Below are positions 1 to 7,528 of a stretch of 17,872 nucleotides of DNA, one piece after another. The stretch covers positions 1 through 17,872 of the forward strand of contig JBEKUI010000068.1 of NCBI GenBank assembly GCA_049515175.1. The letters run 5' to 3'. Source of the DNA: JACQNR01 sp049515175 (GTDB taxonomy: Bacteria; Acidobacteriota; Terriglobia; UBA7540). Within the stretch, counting starts at the first letter, position 1. Each line of letters opens with the position of its first letter. The position numbers and the translations under genes are program-made. Below the pieces are notes generated by a model, which saw only the letters and a program-made list of their open reading frames with translations, did not search any database and was not told the DNA's origin.

Positions 1-1241
1 CCACTCTATTACTGGGCGGGCGCAAACCTGGTCGACGCTGAAAGTCCAGCTTACCGGCCGCTGCGCATCGTGTCGCTCATCGCCACGTTGGGCTGTGCGG
101 CGGGCGCAAGCTTGCTGGCCTATTGGCTCACCCGCAGCCGTCTGGCGGTGGCGCTCGCGACGCTGGTTTTTTCAGCTCGAGTCTCGTCAGCGTCAAAGGC
201 CTTTCCGCCCGCTCCGACATGATGGGCCTGGTGCTCACGTTCGCAGGTTTCCTCATCGCCTACCGCTACCGCACCACCCGCAGGCTGCTTTGGTCGGTCC
301 CGTTGATTCTCGCGGGACTGTTCTTCAAGCAGCAGTTCCTGGCGACGCCGCTGGCCGTGTTTCTGTTCCTGATGGTCGAGAAGCAGTACCGGCGGGCAGC
401 CGAATTCTCAGGACTACTGATCGGAGGCGGCTTCGCACTCCTCGGTTACTTTCAATACGGCGCTTATCCCGGGCAAGCGGTTCTCCTGCATTTATTGAAA
501 TACAATGCCATAAGGTTTTCCTGGCAACGCCTGGGCTACAGCCTGCTGCTGGACGCGGTAATCTTCGGAGTGCCCACCCTCCTGGCGTTCGAATTCCTGC
601 GGCGGCATCCCGACCGGTTGCTGATGTACTACCTGGCTTGCGCTCTTGTCCTGGCGGTGGGGAGTTCGGGCAAGCAAGGCAGCGGGATCTGGTACTTCCT
701 TGAACCGCTATTGCTCGTCAGCCCTCTTCTGGCGGGACTCATCGCGGAGTGCCGTGCGGAGGCGGAGCGTTACGTCGAGATTCTCTGCCTACTGGCCTTC
801 ACGGTCTTCTTCGCGACGCGGGTGGGCTCGGCAGCTCCGAACCCGGAGGACTTCGCCCGGGACCGGGCCGTCCAGGACTACTTGCGCCAACATTTCCCGC
901 CGGGAACCATCGGCGCGGGATCCTACGCGGGCGAGATCGTACGCGCGCGCCTGGAAATCCGCATCTCTGACCTGTTCCAGTACACATGGCTGGTGTGCCA
1001 GGGCACGATCCCGGCTGCCGATCTCCTCGGCACCGTCGAGCAGCGCCGTATCGGAGTGTTTCTGTTCAGCCGCGACCTCAATGATGAAAACGACACCCAT
1101 CAGGAGAACGGCCTCTGCATGACGGAAAAACTCCACCAGGCCATCCTGCGAAACTACCGACTGGCCACGACCCTTCCGATGCCGCAGCCGGAACAGGTCA
1201 ACGGACCCACGCGCTTTTACGTCTGGGTGCCTCGCCCCTGA
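1..1241 (+). CDS. Polytopic membrane protein, GT-C glycosyltransferase-like; 5' partial, frame broken at T6
   Basis: The open frame enters from the left edge (frame 1, residues PLYYWAGANLVDAESPAYRP) and continues in frame 3 from about position 171 to the stop at 1239-1241. Joining the frames at the run of six T at 167-172 gives a continuous hydrophobic protein (TLVFFSSSLVSVKGLSARSD), so one T appears lost or slipped. If frame 3 is read alone, the first start is at 123, but its first residues look unlike the rest. Several hydrophobic segments follow (around MMGLVLTFAGFLIAY, WSVPLILAGLFF, FSGLLIGGGFALLGYF, LLLDAVIFGVPTLLAF, LMYYLACALVLAV, EPLLLVSPLLAGLIA), then a soluble C-terminal part of about 150 residues. 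The arrangement resembles GT-C/GT39-type lipid-linked sugar transferases, but the N-terminal catalytic loop lies outside the window, so the family call is an inference. The 3' end overlaps the convergent UvrC-like gene by 25 nt. Confidence 0.55.
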
Positions 1242-2392
1242 GGGAGTGTGTCAGCACTTTCCGATGGGCTCTGCAACATCTTTCGGCAGAGGCGTATAAG
1301 GCGGGCGTGGGGGATTTCGCCGTTGGCGGGCAGCATCAGGATCTCGCCGGTCCGAAAGCTCGAGTAGTACCAGCGCGAAAGCAGACTGAGGTGTTCCCAA
1401 GACGGGAACTCACACTGCGGTCCCGAAGGCGGCGCGAGAGGGCCGAGCAGCGCGTGGAGTTGCTGATCGAGCGGCAGCGGCGCGGCGACATTTTCGTCGA
1501 GCGAGAGCGTGACAGGACCGCGCAGGGTGCCGGCGCCGAGGCGGAAAAAGACCACACTCTTCGGCGCGGCGCCGCGCTCGATCAAAACGGCGTTGAGCTC
1601 GTGCAGGTTGCGGGCGAGCCCCGGCCTCTCTCGCAACACTTCGTGGACTTTCTCGATGCGGCGGTGAAGGCGCGCCGCTTCTTCGAACTCCAGTGCTTCG
1701 GAGGCGCGGGCGCGATCGGCTTCGAGGGCGCGCACGAGGGGCTGGCCGTCCGCGTCGAGAAAGGCCACGACCCGCCCGACTTCCTGCTGATATTCCTCAT
1801 CCGTGCAACCCTGGAAGCAGGGCGCCAGGCACATGTGCATTTGCGAGTAGATGCAGCCGGGATGCGCGGGGTCGGGGTTCAGGTCTTCGACGCAGCGCCG
1901 CATCTTGAAAAGGTCGAGGAAGTCGGAGGCAAATCGTTCGGCGGTGGGGCGTGAGGGGAAAGGGCCGTAGTAGAGGGAGCCGTCGTTCGCGAGGCGGTGC
2001 GTCGGATAGCAGCGCGGAAACCGGTTGCGCAAATTTACCTTGAGAACCGCCGGGGCCTTGAGCCGCAGCCGCTGGCGATAATGGCGTGGGTAGTAAGCGC
2101 GGTTCAGAAGATAGAGCAGCCAAAGGGCTTCGAGCTGCGAACCCACAGGTTGATATTCGATTCGCTGGGTCAGCTCGCGCAAGTTGAGCCATCGCGAAAG
2201 ACTGCGCGAGGGGCCGAGCAGGCGCGCGAGCCGCCGGCGCAAGTCCTGCGTCCGACCCAGATAGGGAGGGGCGGCCACTCCGTCCACAGCGCGCAGGTGC
2301 AGGGCAAAAACCGCGGGCTGAGAAGGAATCTCCTCAAGCAGAGATGTTTGGTCCAACTCCGGCGCGAAAGGAACCGACAGTTCTAATAACAT
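1217..2392 (-). CDS. UvrC-like GIY-YIG/UVR protein without the C-terminal nuclease half
   Basis: 391 residues, against about 600 for full UvrC. Order: an N-terminal GIY-YIG-like domain (about 25-110), with PAVFAL in place of PGVYLF and YLGRTQDLRRRL matching the YVGKAKNLRKRL block; the conserved UvrC middle (DGSLYYGPFPS, about 137-147); a cysteine group C167, C180, C188, C192 whose spacing matches the four cysteines that hold an iron-sulfur cluster in UvrC; and a UVR domain (about 219-254, LEFEEAARLHRRIEKVHEVL). The RNase H-like 5'-incision domain and helix-hairpin-helix pair are absent. In the GIY-YIG domain the first tyrosine is F29 and the usual PRYN asparagine is not preserved (PRHY), so cleavage activity is doubtful. 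E. coli Cho is another short UvrC relative. The ATG at 2392 is preceded by AAGGA. It may incise damaged DNA with UvrAB or only bind it; the substrate cannot be read from sequence. Confidence 0.82.
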   Translation of the reverse strand: MLLELSVPFAPELDQTSLLEEIPSQPAVFALHLRAVDGVAAPPYLGRTQDLRRRLARLLGPSRSLSRWLNLRELTQRIEYQPVGSQLEALWLLYLLNRAYYPRHYRQRLRLKAPAVLKVNLRNRFPRCYPTHRLANDGSLYYGPFPSRPTAERFASDFLDLFKMRRCVEDLNPDPAHPGCIYSQMHMCLAPCFQGCTDEEYQQEVGRVVAFLDADGQPLVRALEADRARASEALEFEEAARLHRRIEKVHEVLRERPGLARNLHELNAVLIERGAAPKSVVFFRLGAGTLRGPVTLSLDENVAAPLPLDQQLHALLGPLAPPSGPQCEFPSWEHLSLLSRWYYSSFRTGEILMLPANGEIPHARLIRLCRKMLQSPSESADTLPQGRGTQT

Positions 2393-2669
2393 GCCCCGTC
2401 CTTGCTGCCGGCGATTCTATGCGGCGGCGTGCAGGCGGGTCAAGGCAGCGGGGATCCGGGAGGGCGAGTTTTTACCTGGGATATTGTTAACCGCGAGTGT
2501 AACAGAGAAAATGCCTGGAGGGGTGGACACCTTGCCGTAAGGTTTGATACGCTCAATTAAAGTTGTGCCGTCGGGATACGGCCTGGGGAGGCTGCCCGCT
2601 CAGGAAGTCGTTCCTAGGAATGGCTTGTCAAGGGGCATCGGCCGTCGTTAGCGGATCGGGTGATCGCGG

Positions 2670-3899
2670 ATGCGGATCAAATTCTGGGGAGTGCGAGGCT
2701 CGACTCCGACGCCGGAGCGTCGCAATTCGCGCTACGGCGGCAACACCTGCTGCGTCGAGATTCGCCTTGCCAACGGAACCATCGTTATTCTGGATTGCGG
2801 CAGCGGCCTGCGCAGTCTGGGAAAAAGCCTGATGCGCGAGTATGGCGAGCATCCCATCCACGGCTACGTCTTCATGACCCATTTCCACTGGGACCATATT
2901 CAAGGCATTCCGTTCTTCGGCCCGCTCTACCGCAAGGGGAACGTTTTCCTGTTTCACTCCGTGTTGCGCAAAGGACTGGAATTACGCGCCGCCGTGGAAG
3001 GGCAGATGGTGAACCCCTATTTCCCCGTCGATATGAGCGCCATGGGCGGAATTCGTCACTTCTTCGACCTCGACGAGCGGCCCATCGATTTGAACGGTGC
3101 CATCATCAGTTCCGCGCCGCTGAACCACCCGCAAGAATGCGTGGGCTACCGCGTGGATGCGGACGGCGCCTCCTTCGTGTTCGCCACCGACACCGAGCCC
3201 GGGTCGCCTTTCCACGACCGCTCGGTGCGTGACCTCGCCAAGGGCGCGGACGTTCTCGTTTACGACGCGCAGTACACTCCCGAACAGTTGCAGGCCGAAA
3301 AGAAGGGCTGGGGACACAGCAGTTGGCTGGAAGGGACGCGCATTGCCAAGGAAGTCGGCGTCAAACAATTGATCCTTTTCCATCACGATCCCGACAACGA
3401 CGACGCGTACGTCGATGGGCTGGCCGAAAGGGCGCGGCAGGAGTTTACCCATGTCGTCGGGGCCGCGGAAGGATTGGAGATCGAACTCCCCGGCGGCCTG
3501 ATCGAGGAGGCCTCATTCGGAGAAGGATTCGATCGCCGCAGCGACCGCCGCTACGATGTGCAAGTCCCCGTGCGGCTGGGCATTCGCGATGCCCAGGGCA
3601 AGATCCGGCCTGCCGAAGGAGTGACGCAGGATTTATCCCGCACCGGCGTCTACTTCGTCACTCCCGCCGAAATCGAGCCCCACACGCCCGTGGAACTGGA
3701 AGTGGTCGTTCCCGACGAAATCACCCACCAGGGTGACCTCGCCTTCCGCTTTGTCGCCGAGCCGATCCGGGTGGAACGCACCAACGGCGTGGGCGGGTAT
3801 CGCGAGCCGGTGCTGGGCGTCGCCGCCCGGCGCCTTCCCGCCACCGAAGACGATACGCAAGAGATCGTAACTGCAATCCCCGGCAAGAAATCCCGCTGA
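2670..3899 (+). CDS. MBL-fold metallohydrolase with C-terminal PilZ domain
   Basis: 409 residues. The N-terminal 260 or so form a metallo-beta-lactamase-fold hydrolase: the opening MRIKFWGVRGSTPTP is typical of the family, the metal motif HxHxDH is H71-F-H73-W-D75-H76, and further candidate ligands are H153 (LNHPQ), D174 (FATDTEPG) and H238 (LFHHDPDND). These proteins hydrolyse phosphoester-type or similar substrates with two metals; this substrate is unknown. The C-terminal part (about 286-400) is PilZ-like: R289/R290 with R293/R294 (RRSDRRYDV) and D321-L-S323-R-T-G326 match RxxxR and DxSxxG, the cyclic di-GMP-binding signature. Control of the hydrolase by cyclic di-GMP is an inference. The start at 2670 follows from the conserved N-terminus; the upstream GGGTGATC is a poor ribosome site. 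The 277-nt divergent gap before it shows no convincing promoter. Confidence 0.88.
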   Translation: MRIKFWGVRGSTPTPERRNSRYGGNTCCVEIRLANGTIVILDCGSGLRSLGKSLMREYGEHPIHGYVFMTHFHWDHIQGIPFFGPLYRKGNVFLFHSVLRKGLELRAAVEGQMVNPYFPVDMSAMGGIRHFFDLDERPIDLNGAIISSAPLNHPQECVGYRVDADGASFVFATDTEPGSPFHDRSVRDLAKGADVLVYDAQYTPEQLQAEKKGWGHSSWLEGTRIAKEVGVKQLILFHHDPDNDDAYVDGLAERARQEFTHVVGAAEGLEIELPGGLIEEASFGEGFDRRSDRRYDVQVPVRLGIRDAQGKIRPAEGVTQDLSRTGVYFVTPAEIEPHTPVELEVVVPDEITHQGDLAFRFVAEPIRVERTNGVGGYREPVLGVAARRLPATEDDTQEIVTAIPGKKSR

Positions 3900-3971
3900 C
3901 GTCACACCGTCCCAGGATCCCGATCTTCCACATTTCTTTGTCGCGCGAACTTGGCGGCAGCAGGTGCCCGC

Positions 3972-4460
3972 TCAGGCGCCGAAGAAGCGGGTGAGCTTGT
4001 CGTAGGTGGTCGCGAGGGCTTCCGGCTGGACGCGCGTTTCGCCCACGACGGTCATGAAGTTGGAGTCGCCGAACCAGCGGGGCAGGAAATGGAGATGGAC
4101 GTGGTCGGCGACGCCGGCACCGGCGCAGCGTCCCAGGTTCATCCCCAGGTTGAAACCCTCCGGGCTGTAGGCAGAGGCGAGCGCCGCCTCGAGTCGCTGC
4201 GCGAGCGCCATCATTTCCTTCAGAGACTCAGCGTCGAGGTCGGCGAGCCGGGCCACGTGCGCGTAGGGCGCGACCATGGCGTGACCCGTCGTGTAGGGAT
4301 AAAGGTTGAGGAGGATGTAGTTCGATTGCCCGCGATAGAGGATCAGGTTCTCGCGGTCCCGGGAGCGATCCGCGGCGGCTTTCTCGCAGAATACGCAGCC
4401 GCCTTTCTTCACGACTTCGCTGACGTAGTGGAACCGCCAGGGACTCCACAAGATATCCAT
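3972..4460 (-). CDS. HIT-family nucleotide hydrolase/phosphorylase
   Basis: 162 residues with the histidine triad H120-V-H122-L-H124-F followed by LPRW, the signature of HIT proteins, which act on nucleoside phosphoesters such as Ap4A through a nucleotidylated histidine. The start MDILWSPWRFHYV and the C22-x-x-C25 pair (GCVFCE) are typical of the Ap4A-phosphorylase-like bacterial branch, where the cysteines often help bind zinc. The NLG-R-C-A-G-A-G stretch before the triad (about 108-116) is the usual loop. Length is normal. It lies 35 nt after the HU/IHF gene on the same strand, so it may be the distal gene of the rpsA transcription unit. There is no strong ribosome site before the ATG. The exact substrate is not decidable from sequence. 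Confidence 0.9.
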   Translation of the reverse strand: MDILWSPWRFHYVSEVVKKGGCVFCEKAAADRSRDRENLILYRGQSNYILLNLYPYTTGHAMVAPYAHVARLADLDAESLKEMMALAQRLEAALASAYSPEGFNLGMNLGRCAGAGVADHVHLHFLPRWFGDSNFMTVVGETRVQPEALATTYDKLTRFFGA

Positions 4461-4495
4461 GGCATTGTCGCCCCGCGTCGGGAATGCCGGCCCCG

Positions 4496-4840
4496 CTAGG
4501 ACGCGGGAGTTTCCGGCGGCGAGGCGGGTTCCGGCGCGGGCGCGGCTGGTGCGGCGGCCGCGGCGCCGGAGTTGACGAGATCTTTTAATTCCTTGCTGGG
4601 TTTGAAGTACGGAATCTTTTTGGCCGGAACGTCCACGCGCGCTCCCGTCTTGGGATTGCGCCCGATGCGCGGTTTGCGCTGCCGAGTGCGGAAGCTGCCG
4701 AAGCCCCGGATCTCGATCTTATCGCCCTTGCGCAGGCTGCTGACAATGCTGCCAAACAGCGTCTCCACAATCGTTTCGGAGTCTTTGCGGCTTAGCTCCG
4801 CCGCCTGGGAAACATCCTCGATTAACTCAGCCTTAGTCAT
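4496..4840 (-). CDS. HU/IHF-family DNA-binding protein with Ala/Pro-rich tail
   Basis: 114 residues. Residues 1-90 are a complete HU/IHF fold: MTKAELIEDVSQAAELSRKD helices, the IEIRGFGSF turn (42-50), the DNA-bending arm with GRNPKTGARVDVPAKK (60-75, R61-N62-P63 at the arm tip) and the closing FKPSKELKDLV. The sequence is closer to IHF-beta than to classical HU (MTKAELIE, RGFGSF). Residues 92-114 form an Ala/Pro/Glu tail, absent from E. coli HU/IHF. It lies 87 nt downstream of rpsA, the same order as rpsA-ihfB in E. coli, which supports the IHF-beta-like reading. GGAG sits 7 nt before the ATG. It bends DNA and organises the nucleoid as a dimer; no partner subunit gene is in the window, so it may act as a homodimer. 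Confidence 0.93.
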   Translation of the reverse strand: MTKAELIEDVSQAAELSRKDSETIVETLFGSIVSSLRKGDKIEIRGFGSFRTRQRKPRIGRNPKTGARVDVPAKKIPYFKPSKELKDLVNSGAAAAAPAAPAPEPASPPETPAS

Positions 4841-4927
4841 AGGTCACTCCGCCTGCCAGATTGTCGCTACCCGATTGTACGCCACCTTCCAACGTCCGAG
4901 TGCGGTTTCTTTTCGAAAACCCGTGCC

Positions 4928-6772
4928 CTAGGATTCGCTTGCGCCAGTGGATTCGACGGAGGCCGTCTCCACCGGGGCAGTGGACTCCGCCACCACTGCC
5001 GGTGCTTCCGCGCCTGCCTCTGCCGGAGCGCCGACGGGTTCTGCCGCCGCCGCCGCAGCCTGATCCACCTCTTTCATGGTCAGACTGATCTTCTTGTCGG
5101 TGGGATTCACCCGCAGAATGCGGAAGGCGTACTCCTTGCCCACTTCCAGCCCGGCCCGGTCTTGTCCCGGCGCATGGCCCACTATTTCGGAGGTGTGGCA
5201 CAGCCCATCGATGCCGTCCTCGATCTCGACGAACGCGCCGAACGCCGCCAGGCGCGCCACCTTGCCGCGCACCACGTCTCCGGCCTGGACGCGCCCGCAA
5301 AATTCCGACCAGGCATCGGGCCCCACCTCTTTCAGTCCCAGCGACACGCGCCGCTTGTCGCTGTCGATGCCGAGAATGGTTACTTCCACCTTCTGGCCTT
5401 TCCTGAGAATTTCCGAAGGGTGGCGGACGTCCTTGCTCCAGTTCATGTTGGAAAGGTGGACCAATCCGTCGATGCCCTCCTCGATCTCCACGAAGGCCCC
5501 GAACTCGGTCAGGTTGCGCACGCGGCCTTCCAGGACGCTGCCCACCGGGTGCCGCTGCGTGAGCGTCGTCCAGGGGTCGGGCAGGCTCTGCCTCAAGCTG
5601 AGTGATATCCGGCGCTGGGTGGGATTGACGTCGAGGATCGAGACCTCTACCCGGTCGCCCAGGTTCACAATCTTGGAGGGATGCTTGAGCCGCTTGCTCC
5701 AGCTCATTTCGGAAGAGTGCACCAGGCCTTCGATGCCCGGTTCGAGCTCCACGAAGGCGCCGTAATCCACCACCCCCACCACCCGGCCCGTGACGCGCCC
5801 GCCCACGCGATAGGTACTGGGGACGTTCTGCCAGGGATCGGGCTGTAATTGTTTCAGGCCAAGCGACACGCGGCCCTTTTCCGGATCGTACTTCAGGACT
5901 TTGACGCGCAGCTCTTGGCCGGGTTTGACCGCTTCGGAGGGATGCGCGACGCGGCCCCAGGAGAGATCCGTGACGTGCAGCAGGCCGTCGATCCCTCCCA
6001 AATCAACAAACGCGCCATAATCGGTCAGATTCTTGACGTGGCCAGTGAGCACCGCGCCTTCCTTCAGATGTTCGAGCAGCGCCGCCTTGCGCCGCGCCAG
6101 GTCTTCCTCGAGCACCGCCCGGCGGCTCACGACCGCGTTGTTACGTTTGCGATTGACCTTGATGACTTTGAGGGGAATTTCCTGCCCCAGCAGAGCATCG
6201 GCGTTGAAGTGCGGCCGCAAGTCGGCGTGCGACCCCGGCAGGAAGGCGGGAACTCCCACATCCACCGTCAGCCCACCCTTGGTGCGCTCGAGCACCTTGC
6301 CGGTAATCGTCTTCTGGTCCTGGAATGCCTGTTCGATGTCTTCCCAGGCCTGGCGGAGCGCCGCTTTCTCGTAGGAGACCCGGACGGTCCCTTCCTGCTC
6401 GTTGTAGTGCTCGATGAGAATGTGAATGACGTCGCCGGCCACGACGGAGACCTGCCCGTCCAGACCGAGGAATTCGCTGCGCGGAATCGCTCCCTCGCAC
6501 TTCAGCCCCACGTCCACCACTACTTCCGTGTCCGTAATCTTGATGATCGTCGCCGGAACGATTTCGCCCTGCGCAATGGTGGTCAGGCTGCGCGCGCTGT
6601 CCAGGAAATGACTGATGTCGCTGCTTTCAGCAGGTGTGGAACCCGCTTCGGTGGGCTCGCTGTGTGCCTCGTCGCTTTCAGCAAGTGTGGAACAAGCTTC
6701 GGTGGGTTCGCTGCGTGCTTCGTCCGCCGTCCCGGCCTCGGCCAAAGGACTCCGGGTGTCGTCCAAAGACAT
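4928..6772 (-). CDS. rpsA: 30S ribosomal protein S1 (six S1 domains)
   Basis: 614 residues from the ATG at 6772, which has AGGAGG 8 nt upstream; the open frame extends to a TTG at 6814 but has no such site there. Six S1/OB-fold repeats lie at about 68-135, 153-220, 237-307, 322-395, 409-482 and 496-568. Domains 3-6 carry the canonical YGAFVDL/FGAFVEI and GLLH/GLVH strands with HPSE linkers; the first two are divergent, as in E. coli S1, where they anchor the protein to the ribosome. The product binds mRNA leaders during initiation. Unusual parts are an acidic N-terminal extension (about 1-55) built on a 17-residue tandem duplication, and an Ala/Glu-rich tail (about 570-614). The gene heads a unit with the HU/IHF gene and is preceded by a good promoter (6826-6855). 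Confidence 0.96.
   Translation of the reverse strand: MSLDDTRSPLAEAGTADEARSEPTEACSTLAESDEAHSEPTEAGSTPAESSDISHFLDSARSLTTIAQGEIVPATIIKITDTEVVVDVGLKCEGAIPRSEFLGLDGQVSVVAGDVIHILIEHYNEQEGTVRVSYEKAALRQAWEDIEQAFQDQKTITGKVLERTKGGLTVDVGVPAFLPGSHADLRPHFNADALLGQEIPLKVIKVNRKRNNAVVSRRAVLEEDLARRKAALLEHLKEGAVLTGHVKNLTDYGAFVDLGGIDGLLHVTDLSWGRVAHPSEAVKPGQELRVKVLKYDPEKGRVSLGLKQLQPDPWQNVPSTYRVGGRVTGRVVGVVDYGAFVELEPGIEGLVHSSEMSWSKRLKHPSKIVNLGDRVEVSILDVNPTQRRISLSLRQSLPDPWTTLTQRHPVGSVLEGRVRNLTEFGAFVEIEEGIDGLVHLSNMNWSKDVRHPSEILRKGQKVEVTILGIDSDKRRVSLGLKEVGPDAWSEFCGRVQAGDVVRGKVARLAAFGAFVEIEDGIDGLCHTSEIVGHAPGQDRAGLEVGKEYAFRILRVNPTDKKISLTMKEVDQAAAAAAEPVGAPAEAGAEAPAVVAESTAPVETASVESTGASES
6624..6725 (-). repeat. Two tandem 51-bp repeats in the 5' end of rpsA
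   Basis: Two copies, 6624-6674 and 6675-6725, each begin on the plus strand with CTTTCAGCA/CTTTCAGCAAG and encode a 17-residue acidic unit: DEARSEPTEACSTLAES and DEAHSEPTEAGSTPAES. The period is a multiple of three, so the frame is kept. This looks like a recent in-frame duplication in a disordered extension. Confidence 0.85.
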
Positions 6773-6825
6773 TACTCCAGCCTCCTCCACCCATCCCCCG
6801 ACAAAAACTTCCAATGGAAAGCCCC

Positions 6826-6855
6826 ATTCTACCTTCCCCCCAAAACCGAAGTCAA
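6826..6855 (-). promoter_or_regulatory. Predicted sigma-70-type promoter of rpsA
   Basis: On the minus strand TTGACT (6855-6850) and TAGAAT (6831-6826) are separated by 18 nt; each hexamer matches the consensus at five of six positions. Transcription would start near 6819, giving a leader of about 47 nt before the ATG at 6772. The promoter lies just downstream of the first REP doublet. Confidence 0.6.
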
Positions 6856-6870
6856 ACCCGGCGCGCGTCC

Positions 6871-6944
6871 GTAGGGGCGGGTTTGAAACCCACCCCTACA
6901 ATTCCGTTTCGTCGCGTAGGGGCGGGTTTCAAACCCGCCCCTAC
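6871..6944. repeat. REP family 1 doublet, downstream side of RAYT
   Basis: Two 29-bp palindromes at 6871-6899 and 6916-6944. Each is GTAGGGGCGGGTTT, one central base, then AAACCCGCCCCTAC (the first copy has one mismatch in the right arm). They are separated by a 16-nt linker (AATTCCGTTTCGTCGC) that recurs between the other copies. The doublet begins 2 nt beyond the RAYT stop codon and lies between RAYT and the rpsA promoter. Confidence 0.93.
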
Positions 6945-6946
6945 GA

Positions 6947-7519
6947 TTACGGGCTGGCCATCGTGGCCGCGGGGTTTTCCGGGTCAGTATCCCAACGTAC
7001 GGGATTCGATGCGATGTACTCTTGAATCGCCGCCAGTTCGAGTTCGTTGCGGATGATGTGCTCGTAATAATTCCGCTGCCAGAGGGGTTTTCCCGCCGTC
7101 CTGCGGAGTCGGTTAACGCCTCGCGCCGAAAACGTCTTGAAGGCACGCACGATTTCCGACACCGAGTGACCCCTTGTAGGGGCGGGTTTCAAACCCGCCC
7201 CCGCAATTCCGTTTCGCACCGTGGGGGCGGGTTTCAAACCCGCCCCTACGTCGAGAATTTCGATAATTCCGTGCACATGATTGGGCATCACAATGAAACC
7301 ATCCACCCGTATCCGGGGATAATGTCGCGGTAATTCCTCCCAGCACGCCGCCACATTTCGCCCGTATTCATTCAGCCGCATCTCACCGTCCGCCACGGCG
7401 CCAAACACGTGCTCCTTGCCTTGGGTGCAGACCGTGACGAAATACAGTCCCGGGCGCGCGTAATCCCACCCCCTGAGCCGAATCGACCGGCGATGATGAG
7501 CCTTCGGGTCGTAGGCCAT
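6947..7519 (-). CDS. REP-associated tyrosine transposase (RAYT, IS200-like Y1 fold)
   Basis: 190 residues from the ATG at 7519 (MAYDPKAHHRRSIRLRGWDY), the usual RAYT opening; upstream codons to 7615 are only translated REP sequence. Core features are GLYFVTVCTQGKEHVFG, the HUH metal motif H81-V-H83 in VMPNHVHGII, and the C-terminal block LWQRNYYEHIIRNE followed by IQEYIASNP, where Y168 is the likely nucleophile. RAYTs are single-copy Y1 HUH enzymes that nick REP elements carrying a GTAG foot and are thought to spread them. Here REP copies flank the gene on both sides and a further doublet is embedded in frame, giving two GAGLKPAPT units (92-100 and 107-115) between the HUH strand and the tyrosine helix. 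The ATG has only a weak GGAA site. No terminal inverted repeats of an insertion sequence are seen, as expected for a RAYT. Confidence 0.92.
   Translation of the reverse strand: MAYDPKAHHRRSIRLRGWDYARPGLYFVTVCTQGKEHVFGAVADGEMRLNEYGRNVAACWEELPRHYPRIRVDGFIVMPNHVHGIIEILDVGAGLKPAPTVRNGIAGAGLKPAPTRGHSVSEIVRAFKTFSARGVNRLRRTAGKPLWQRNYYEHIIRNELELAAIQEYIASNPVRWDTDPENPAATMASP
7176..7249. repeat. REP family 1 doublet inside the RAYT coding sequence
   Basis: Copies at 7176-7204 (right end degenerate, CCGC instead of CTAC) and 7221-7249 (GTGG foot), separated by the 16-nt linker AATTCCGTTTCGCACC. Read on the minus strand they encode the duplicated GAGLKPAPT peptide without breaking the frame of the transposase. 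Confidence 0.93.
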
Positions 7520-7528
7520 GTTTCCGAC

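Noticed and set aside
2532..2560. TTGCCG-N17-AATTAA as promoter of the MBL-PilZ gene
   Set aside because: Only four and three positions match the consensus hexamers, too weak to report as a promoter.
6829..7146. Open frames rich in RRGGFETRPY and GAGFKPAPT around the RAYT gene on both strands
   Set aside because: They are translations of the palindrome in other frames and have no independent start or domain.
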